Shown one piece after another: positions 12,240-19,600 of a stretch of 25,000 bases of DNA. The notes under the pieces were generated by a model that worked only from the letters and a program-made list of their open reading frames with translations, was not told where the DNA came from and searched no databases. Each line of letters starts with the position of its first letter. Within the stretch, counting starts at the first letter, position 1. Source of the DNA: Chrysomallon squamiferum (lineage: Eukaryota > Mollusca > Gastropoda > Neomphalida > Peltospiridae); assembly GCA_012295275.1 (NCBI GenBank), contig CM022671.1, positions 22,947,822 to 22,972,821 of the forward strand, in the 5' to 3' direction. The translations under genes and the position numbers were made by a program.

Positions 12240-12306
12240 ACATATCTTGAGACATATTCGTTACACAGTACAGTTAAATTAACAGTTTAAACATCTCAAG
12301 ATATGT
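12240..12306. repeat. 13-bp inverted repeat
   Basis: ACATATCTTGAGA (12240-12252) and TCTCAAGATATGT (12294-12306) are perfect reverse complements with a 41-nt loop. It lies beyond the likely LENG1 3' end. Confidence 0.75.
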
Positions 12307-12840
12307 TGTGCTGCAGCATTGGTTTCCATGCAGCTTCCCAAGTAAAATCTTTTGCTCAAATAAAATGAGGGTTGAAAATATTTTAAGAAAGTTGCTCTGT
12401 TCAAATTTCAATATTCCTGTCTAGCTCTGAACACCCTTTGGATACCTTTCATAAAATAATAGTATGGTGTATTGTGTAAATTAAAATCAGGTTTTTCTCA
12501 AATATTAAACAAAATAAATAACAAGGAACTTATACAACAAATGCTTTGACATTTTCAAATTAAAAGAAAGAGGCATATTTGGGGGAAATAATGTCATATT
12601 ACTGTTGCTAGTAAACCACATTTTTATTAGGCACATTGAAATTAGAAAAAACAAATTAGTGGATGTAATGTTGTGTATATTATGAAGTAAATTACCAATG
12701 TATGGAAACTTCAAAACATCATAATATTATATTAAAAAAAAATATGCTCTGTATAAACTTGTACAAAAGTATGGTAAGAATTCTGGAATAAAAAGATTCC
12801 AGACAATCTGTTCTTTTCTATATATTCTTCATTTGTTTTC
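12307..12840. other. AT-rich LENG1 3' flank, no gene seen
   Basis: The minus-strand frame at 12505-12714 shows no recognisable family. Part of this may be LENG1 3' UTR if a distal poly(A) site is used. Confidence 0.45.
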
Positions 12841-12844
12841 AAAC

Positions 12845-12850
12845 TTTATT
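12845..12850 (-). promoter_or_regulatory. Possible LENG1 poly(A) signal
   Basis: TTTATT on the plus strand reads AATAAA on the gene strand, about 70 nt past the LENG1 stop. A second AATAAA on the gene strand lies at 12623-12628. AT-rich DNA gives many chance matches, so this is only a candidate. Confidence 0.35.
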
Positions 12851-12919
12851 AACTCCTATTACTATTTGGTAAGAAAAAAAAAAGAAAAGAAAAAGGTTGG
12901 TTCCAGAGATAAGCAGCTT

Positions 12920-13198
12920 TCAGTCAAAAGGATAATCTCGCTTTCTCTTCGGCTGTTTGACAAAGTCTGGATTGTACTGTGAGTTATATTTTCTCTGTCT
13001 GTCAGACACTGGCTCCTCCTCTTTGGTATCCTCCACAGCATCTCCCCGCAGTCTGGCTAGCAAAGCCTCAGTTCTCTGCCTCTCCTCCTGTTCCCTACGT
13101 TTCCGCTCAGCTCGAAGTTCCTCTATTGACTTGCCAGTCGAAGGTCTTGGTAATGAAGGGTCTGCTTTATCTTTGGTCTTGATTTTATGTTTATGCTT
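12920..13198 (-). CDS. LENG1: LENG1 coding exon 7 (C terminus)
   Basis: The acceptor TTTTGTCTTCAG is followed by residues 191-282 and a TGA stop. It holds the LRAERKRRE helix, EALLARLRG, and the conserved C-terminal RKYNSQYNP motif, ending KRKRDYPFD. An overlapping plus-strand open frame at 12957-13202 is its antisense shadow. Confidence 0.94.
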   Translation of the reverse strand, partial: KHKHKIKTKDKADPSLPRPSTGKSIEELRAERKRREQEERQRTEALLARLRGDAVEDTKEEEPVSDRQRKYNSQYNPDFVKQPKRKRDYPFD

Positions 13199-14327
13199 CT
13201 GAAGACAAAAAGTTTTAAATCCATAATTATGATTAAAAAAAATGAAAATTAATTTAACATAAATCAGTCAACATTTGTGTGAATAGTTATTTGCCTGTTA
13301 TTCCCTGTCAGATCTTTCTGAAATTTGTGTTTCAAGTGTTGAAAATGTAATATCGAACAAAAGAAATGTTTAGGCTTTTTATATTTCATTAGAGTTAGCT
13401 GGTAGAAATAAACAAAACAGTCATCAAGACTGATACTGTAAATAATGGCAAACTTTATTTAACAACAGACCATAGCTTTCTAAAGATGAGGTTACCATAT
13501 CAGTTCATGAAACACAGTAACTTTACATTGAAATAAATATACTTGTGTGACAAATATGTTTGGTGTACTCGTTTCCAAATACATTACTATAATGAACTGT
13601 GACTGATCAAACCTTCTCTTTGTGTTTGTGCTTCTTCTTGTCCATGTATTTCTTCATGTCATTTAATGGGTCCATTGATGACTTCTTTTTATATTCCTTA
13701 TCAAATCTACAACAAAATGCATTAACAATTCAATCATTATCTATCAATCTCTGCATTTCAAGATATTAGTGTTATAATTTTGTTTTTTTAAATTACAAAC
13801 ATTCTTTTACGCTCATGAAACAGTGTAATTAAGACCTGTTACAATATGTTAAATAATATAAAGCTGTAGGTTAAACATAGCATTGAGGATAATCTCTATA
13901 TAAGCATTCTTTTCTTCATTAATTGGAAAACCCTCTAATTTAGAGTTGTCAAAATAATCAAAAACATATGAAAACAGATAAAATCAGAAGCATTAAAAAA
14001 TAAAAAGAAGTATGAACAATATTTTATCTGAAATTTGATTTTGAATTAATATCTGGTTTATGAAATATTAGGGTAAATAAAAATAAATTTTATAGGATTT
14101 ATAAATAAATATATAGGTGAAATAAAAACTATGGCCACCTGACTGTCTCTTCTTCTTCTTCCTCTTTCTTCTTTTTCTTGGATTTTTTCAGATACCATGG
14201 AACTTCATCTGTTTAAATGACAGAAAAAAGATAACAAAAAAATTTTGACAGTGGCTGTTTAAAAACAAGTTAATCTTGAGCTAAAATTAAATGACAAAGG
14301 CATAACTTTTATTATTATTTATAAACG

Positions 14328-14358
<31 letters not shown>

Positions 14359-16094
14359 ATTCTTTTAAGATTGAAAATATTTTTAAACAAACAATGAAAA
14401 AAGGTTGTTGAGCAAACTAACTTTGTTCTTCAATTGAACTTTTTCCCAGGTATGTTAACAGGCCTATACTTTTCTCCCATTTTTCTTTTTCTGCTTTCTT
14501 CTCTGCTTCGTGTTCAGCATTCTTTCCATCCTTCTTCAGCTGCCATAGATGTGTAGAAAACAACAAATACATTATGTATTTCTTAAATTCTGTCTATTTT
14601 TCAACATTTTATTATAAACGTTTGTAGAACCAATAAACAGGATCCTGTTAGTGTGACAAAAATATCATTCTCTAACCAAATATTTGATCAGTTATGAAAA
14701 AACTATAAATATTTTATAGAAGGTTTTTAATATGAAAGAGAAAATGAATTGGTTCACACATACCATTACATTAATTAAAGAAACATATACAATATCTATT
14801 AAGTTTACTAAAATTTCAAAAAATCATTTTATTATGTTCTCTTAATAACCACAAAGCATTTTAAAAATAAAATAGAAAGAAGTGTAACAGCAATGATTAA
14901 AAAGAAAAAGCAAATTCTGAAAAACATGTTAAATTTATATATATATTTGTGTATTATAGATATGTGGATTAGTACTCAAAAAAATCTGTAATTTGCTACA
15001 AAGTACCACAGTATACTAGTTCAGCCAATAAAGGCCAGCAATACCCCTTGTTCTATGTCACTGAAAAAGTTTATGTGCTCTGATTTTTCTGAACTGACAA
15101 CTGCTGTTTCATTTTCAAATGTCTTGCTTGTTACAGGTGGTGTGATATCAGTTCCTTTCAATCTCTCTTTCCCTCTTTTTCGCAGAATCTCTGTTCTTGC
15201 TTCCTGCTCCTAACAATTGAACAAAATACATCAGTCCAAATGCACAACAGATATAATTAGATAAATTGGCTAAATCTAAGGTGTATTGCTATTAAGAATG
15301 TATATCTTCCCTTTTAAAATGCCTACATTTATTTTGCATTTACTACTGGTAATACAAGAATAAGTGTAATATTTCTTGATAAGATACAAGCTAATTTTAT
15401 ATTATTACTGACAACAACATGTAAAATTATAATTATATTTGATTTCCTATTATCTGGCAATATTTAATAAATATAAATAGTTCAGTACTAAAACACAAAC
15501 AGTGTTAGGATATTCAAAGATTTATTTTTTACTTTAACTGCCTTGAAAGGTATGGTGTAACAGAGTATGCTAACACAATGAAAATCTTAATAATGAAAAA
15601 TTATGTCACTGACTGCTAACGCAATTCTTCTCTGTCTTTCTTTTTCTTCTTCTGCAGCCTTGGCCTCATCTCGATTAACTCTGTCTATATTTTTCTTTGT
15701 TCGCACATGCCAACTGAAAATATCAATGAACACAGTATATAATTTTACAATGACAAAATCTTCATTTTAATCAGCTAAGTTATGACGATTATAAAATTGA
15801 AAAATGTGGTAATATTAAATATATTTAGAAAAATAATATATATATATATATTTAAAAGATCCATTATTTTACTGATTTAATACTTAAACATCAAAAAATA
15901 AATAAATAAATAAATAAATAAAATAATAAATTCTAAAAAATCGTGTAAAATAGAAAACAGATTCTAAAGAACTAAGTTACAGTAAGTAATCACCACTATT
16001 TAAACCAACCTGTCAATATAAATATTTTTATATTAATTATCTGAATTATACTGGATGTAAAATGTGTATACCTTTTATGCGGCAATATATTCAT
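12920..16094 (-). CDS. LENG1: LENG1 homologue (leukocyte receptor cluster member 1), complete, 7 coding exons
   Basis: Joining exons 16094-16072, 15713-15614, 15209-15045, 14539-14422, 14208-14139, 13706-13613 and 13198-12920 gives an uninterrupted 282-residue frame; human LENG1 is about 264. All six introns are GT-AG and phases match at each join. The N terminus reads MNILPHKSWHVR, nearly identical to vertebrate LENG1, followed by the acidic/basic helix typical of Cir_N domains (about residues 5-45; also found in CWC25 and CIR1). Conserved blocks follow: [12 protein letters not shown] (42-53), SIGLLTYLG (120-128), PWYL (139-142), LRAERKRRE (218-226) and [11 protein letters not shown] (259-269). 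PKRKR at 273-277 is an NLS-like patch. The middle is low-complexity, rich in Lys and Glu. LENG1's own biochemical role is not established; Cir_N relatives act in splicing or transcriptional co-repression, so a nuclear RNA-processing role is an inference. The start has A at -3. It is divergent from the C11orf54 homologue. Confidence 0.93.
13613..13706 (-). CDS. LENG1: LENG1 coding exon 6
   Basis: The acceptor TTGTTGTAG completes Arg159. The exon encodes [25 protein letters not shown] and on to residue 190. [11 protein letters not shown] matches the human RLDPLREMQKH. The donor is GAGAAG|GTTTGA. Confidence 0.91.
14139..14208 (-). CDS. LENG1: LENG1 coding exon 5 (PWYL block and Lys/Glu run)
   Basis: The acceptor TTTAAACAG completes Asn136. 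The exon encodes the conserved EVPWYLKKS and then a Lys run followed by a Glu run made of AAG/AAA and GAA/GAG codons. The donor is GTCAG|GTGGCC, phase 2. The charged run looks like expanded purine-rich simple sequence. Confidence 0.9.
14328..14354. repeat. Poly(T) run in LENG1 intron 4
   Basis: A 27-nt T run (poly(A) on the gene strand) lies between exons 4 and 5, 68 nt from the exon 4 donor. The other LENG1 introns are AT-rich without distinct features. Confidence 0.9.
14422..14539 (-). CDS. LENG1: LENG1 coding exon 4
   Basis: The acceptor ATGGCAG is followed by residues 97-135: a charged helix and then [12 protein letters not shown], the best conserved central block of LENG1. The donor is CAAA|GTTAGT, phase 1. 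Confidence 0.92.
15045..15209 (-). CDS. LENG1: LENG1 coding exon 3
   Basis: The acceptor TTGTTAG is followed by residues 42-96. The first twelve ([12 protein letters not shown]) align with the human gene. The rest is a variable linker ending FFSDIEQG, matching the human DLFRELLEEG region. The donor is GGG|GTATTG; an in-frame TGA lies 21 nt further on, so the exon must splice here. Confidence 0.9.
15614..15713 (-). CDS. LENG1: LENG1 coding exon 2 (Cir_N core)
   Basis: The acceptor is TTTTCAG. The exon completes Ser8 and encodes residues 9-41, WHVRTKKN through RRIALA, the core of the Cir_N-type helix. The donor is GCA|GTCAGT. An upstream GTTAGC was rejected because only GTCAGT keeps the conserved RTE-containing frame in the next exon. 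Confidence 0.92.
15896..15929. repeat. (AAAT)n tract in LENG1 intron 1
   Basis: AAAT units at 15896-15929, with an (AT)n tract close by at about 15836-15850. Confidence 0.9.
16072..16094 (-). CDS. LENG1: LENG1 coding exon 1
   Basis: This 23-nt exon encodes MNILPHK plus two bases of Ser8. The donor is AAAAG|GTATAC. The invariant MNILP start of the family fixes the start codon. The intron that follows is 358 bp. Confidence 0.9.
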
Positions 16095-16380
16095 TGTCGT
16101 CACTATTTAATATAATATAAATCTAAAATAAAAGTATGAAGTCCGATCAGTTTCAAAACTGATTCTATAAATTGATACGCTTGTTCCGTAAATTCCATCT
16201 CAGAAAGTAAAGAACCATTGCGAAATCGAAACAGCACGAAGGAATCATATTTATTTTATTTTTGCTTTGCTTTAAAATTCGAGAAACACATTTTCACTTC
16301 TTTTTTTCTTCTTCTTTTTTTTTAAATTAAATTTAAAAAAATGTCAATCTGGTATAACATGAACTTCTATTAGTCTATTT

Positions 16381-16396
16381 AAGTTATCTCCCTTAG
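16381..16396. promoter_or_regulatory. TTATCTCCCTT motif (AAGGGAGATAACT on the minus strand)
   Basis: The sequence AAGTTATCTCCCTTAG sits inside the shared promoter. From memory, AAGGGAGATAACT is abundant and often promoter-associated in molluscan genomes. Whether it is a binding site or a repeat remnant cannot be told from this window. A near copy (AAGGGAAATAACTCT) occurs at 19737-19751. Confidence 0.45.
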
Positions 16397-16456
16397 ATTA
16401 TAGGTAGTTGCAAAAAGCACTGCCGCTGTCAGTATTATACGTTTAAGGGAATTAAC

Positions 16457-16492
16457 ATGTGTTTTTGTCGTGTGCAGAAAGGTGTTTCATGA
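16457..16492 (+). other. Possible short upstream ORF (uORF)
   Basis: ATG at 16457 opens an 11-codon frame ending TGA, and a second two-codon frame (ATG ATT TGA) starts at 16489. Both precede the main ATG at 16548. They matter only if transcription begins upstream of them, which the sequence does not show. Confidence 0.25.
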
Positions 16493-16547
16493 TTTGATTG
16501 TATTTCATTATCGAAGATCGTGGTTCAGACGGATCCATAGCGAAATA

Positions 16548-16623
16548 ATGTCGTCCAAGAAGTCAACATTACCTGTGCAAAAAGCTCCTATGCACGTTCC
16601 ACCAATGGAAGAAATTATAAAAG
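16548..16623 (+). CDS. C11orf54: C11orf54 coding exon 1
   Basis: It encodes MSSKKSTLPVQKAP and then HVPPMEEIIK, which matches the family's HVPSLEEL start. The donor is AAAG|GTTCCT, phase 1. Translation past the donor gives a non-conserved tail and a stop. Confidence 0.9.
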
Positions 16624-19600
16624 GTTCCTTTAGACTCTGGAGTTCTCTAATGATTATTACTTATTAGTACTAATAGTACCGACACTTTGAGTTTGACATA
16701 TTTAACTCTCTTAAATGCGAATAGTCACTGCTAATTTTTTTAACCTTTAAGGTAGTTGGCAATAGATTACCCATCAGATATTTAATTATTTCATATTTGT
16801 TTATGAAAATAGAAAACATTTTAGTATTTAATATATATATAATTTACTGAAATTGATTTACCAAAACTTCTTAAGTCTTCAGTTAGCATCAAACGTTTTT
16901 GTTTTTTACAGTTTAGAGCAAGCCCTTTTCAGTATGTTCCTAAATGACAGTATTTTGCTATGATTTGTCCGTTTGTGCAAATATATAAAAAAAAATCTCA
17001 TAAACTTAAGTTCATTTTGGCTTTATTAGGATTTAAACAATTTTTGATGATGACAAAATGGATTATGAACATCAGTTTTATTTTCAGTTTATGTATTTAT
17101 TGTTAAAGTTATTTCTTTTCATTATACATATGCTTTATTATTTATATCAGATGCAAAGCTAAAATTGCTACATTAGTACACTAAAATTTTAAAATTTTCT
17201 TTTAATAAAGGTTTATTTTTCTGTAGTGTTGCAAGAAGGTTTGGAGAAGAATTTTACCAGTGTTAAAGTGTCTGTGGTTGAATGTCCCGATCTAACAAAA
17301 GAGCCATTTTTCCTTTCTTCTCCAGGTAAAAACGACAATAAAAAAACAAAACAAAACAAAACATAAACAACAAAACAAAACTTTAAAAAAACAAAAAAGT
17401 AAAAACAACAAACAAACAAACAAACAAACAACAAACAACAAATTATAAAATACAGCATTATAGTAATTCTAATGGTCACTAAAGGTGTCAGGCAAAGACA
17501 TAGGATTTGATAAATATTTTGTTTCATTATAATGATATAATAGAAGTTTCCTGTGTGTTTATTTAAACTCATGTATGATTTTCTGAATTGAGATGAGATT
17601 AGGAACAGTATATAACAGTAATATCTGATATTTCAATTATTACTTCTCTTTTATGACAAACTAGGTGATTTAAATTTGTGAGTGTATGTAAAGTTAGTCA
17701 TATACCAAAGCTGATATTACAGACTACATTTGTATAGGTATATGTGGCAAGGCTAGGCTTGCTGATATTGGTGGTCCACCATATCTTCTTCCACTTGCAC
17801 AGAAGGACAAGGTAAATTGTTTATGATGTTCCATAATAAATATGAAAATTAATATGAATGTATATGCAATACCAGTTCAATGATAGTGGAAATAACAAAT
17901 AATGCTTAGTAGGAAGTATTAATTTTTGTTATTGTACAGATTTTCATTCTTTAACATTTAAAAGGATACTTGTTATTTTTATAACTTAGTGTTTTTAATA
18001 ATACTTGTTATTTTTATACTATTTTGCAATTATAATTATTGATATTTTATTTTTGTTAGACTGATTAATAATTTACAGTTTGCATTATTATTATTATTAT
18101 TATGTTTCCTTAGCATTTTTAAACAAAATAATTTCCATAAAATATAGAAAACAGTAGACAGTGTACTTCTGTAGGCTTGTTGTTTTTTTTTTTTTTTTTA
18201 ACTAAATTCTTTATGATTAGAAAAGGTTGGTGGCAGATGGTAAAAAACGCAGTCACATGGAAGTATATGAAATGTATTTAGATGTTTGTGTTTGTATTAT
18301 AAAATACACTTAAAATGCAATATTTTAGATGATTTGTTCAATTTATACTGAAATAACACTTTTACCTTTTTCATATTTCTTGAAATAAAACCATGCAAAT
18401 TATAATTTTGTACAGATTCAAGTATATCAGTTTTTGTCATTTATTTTAACTGAGTTTATTTTTAGAAATTCAACTTCATGGATATATCGAAACTTGTTGA
18501 TCTCCCAGGAGCCTTCATGATAGGGGCAGGAGCAGGCCCACACCATGTTGTAGGAGTCAATTCTGAGGTAAATGTTTGAATGGGTTGAAGGTGAGGTGTG
18601 ATTTTTCTTCTTTTTTTTTTTTTTTTTTTTGAAAGAGTTTTATATTTATATTTTTGTTAAGTTGCATGATTTTAGACATTTGAATTTCACTGTGTTGAAT
18701 TGTAAAATGTATTTTGGAAATGTTTCATGTTTTATATTTATATTTTTGTTAAGTTGCATGATTTTAGACATTTAAATTTCACTGTGTTGAATTTTAAAAT
18801 GTATTGTGGAAATGTTTCTTTGTTATAATAATAATTTAAGATGCTATGTTGATCATTTTCTTAATGATTATGCAAAAGTTTCAAAAGGGGTTTTACAGTG
18901 TACAGTTCATATTCATTTAATTTTTTTCCCCCAAATACATTAGAATGTTATAATCAGTTAATGGGATTGATGTCATTGAAATTCTGATCATTTATTTGTC
19001 TTGTTTATTAGTTTTAATTAATATGCTAAAAATATTAAATAAAATACAATGAGATGGGAAGGGACACAACTCTTTTTGTAATACCTTCTGATAGGCATTG
19101 GTTCAAAGCAGATGTTATATGTTCGCAGTGCATGATTCAGAGACATACAGCAAACAGATGTACTCTGAGATCTACTGGTATTATAGATTGATCTTGTTTT
19201 TATTGGATGTTAGTTCTTCTTGTTATTTTTATTATTATTGTTACTGTTATAGTTAATCTGCAATGTGAAGCTTGCAGAGGACAAGGATAAAGAAATTACC
19301 AATCAGTCTTACACAGCTAAAGTTGATGTCAAGGTACTTGCAGTTTTAACACTAATCACTTATTTCATTCCATTATAAACAGTAAGGAAGTAGTTAGTAT
19401 AATTTTCACAATAACAATATCAAGACTATAAAAAAAATGTGCTGACTTTTGTTAATTATTTTCCATGACAAACACCGAAAATGTGTTATGAAAATGTTCC
19501 TAGTTTCATTACTTCATTGCAAAAATATTTTAAAACTTAAACATATTAGAATAAATTTCTTATTTTATCAAGAATGCTTTTATTTATTTTTTACATTAAA

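Larger units (their letters stand above)
16095..16547. promoter_or_regulatory. Putative bidirectional promoter between LENG1 and the C11orf54 homologue
   Basis: Only 453 bp separate the two divergent start codons, so both 5' UTRs and core promoters must lie here unless there are upstream noncoding exons. I see no TATA box at a convincing position. A pyrimidine-rich tract lies at about 16297-16321, and AAGTTATCTCCCTTAG lies at 16381-16396. Short upstream reading frames begin at 16457 and 16489. Confidence 0.65.

Noticed and set aside
12957-13202. Plus-strand open frame of 81 residues rich in Ser and Leu
   Set aside because: It lies antisense to LENG1 exon 7, whose protein is strongly conserved.
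15614-15621. Alternative LENG1 exon 2 donor at GC|GTTAGC
   Set aside because: Using it breaks the frame into exon 3, while GCA|GTCAGT keeps the conserved EQEARTE frame.
17213-17572. Minus-strand 119-residue frame with a Phe/Val/Cys-rich hydrophobic stretch
   Set aside because: It covers C11orf54 exon 2 in antisense and the AAAAC repeat, and the hydrophobic part is repeat-derived.
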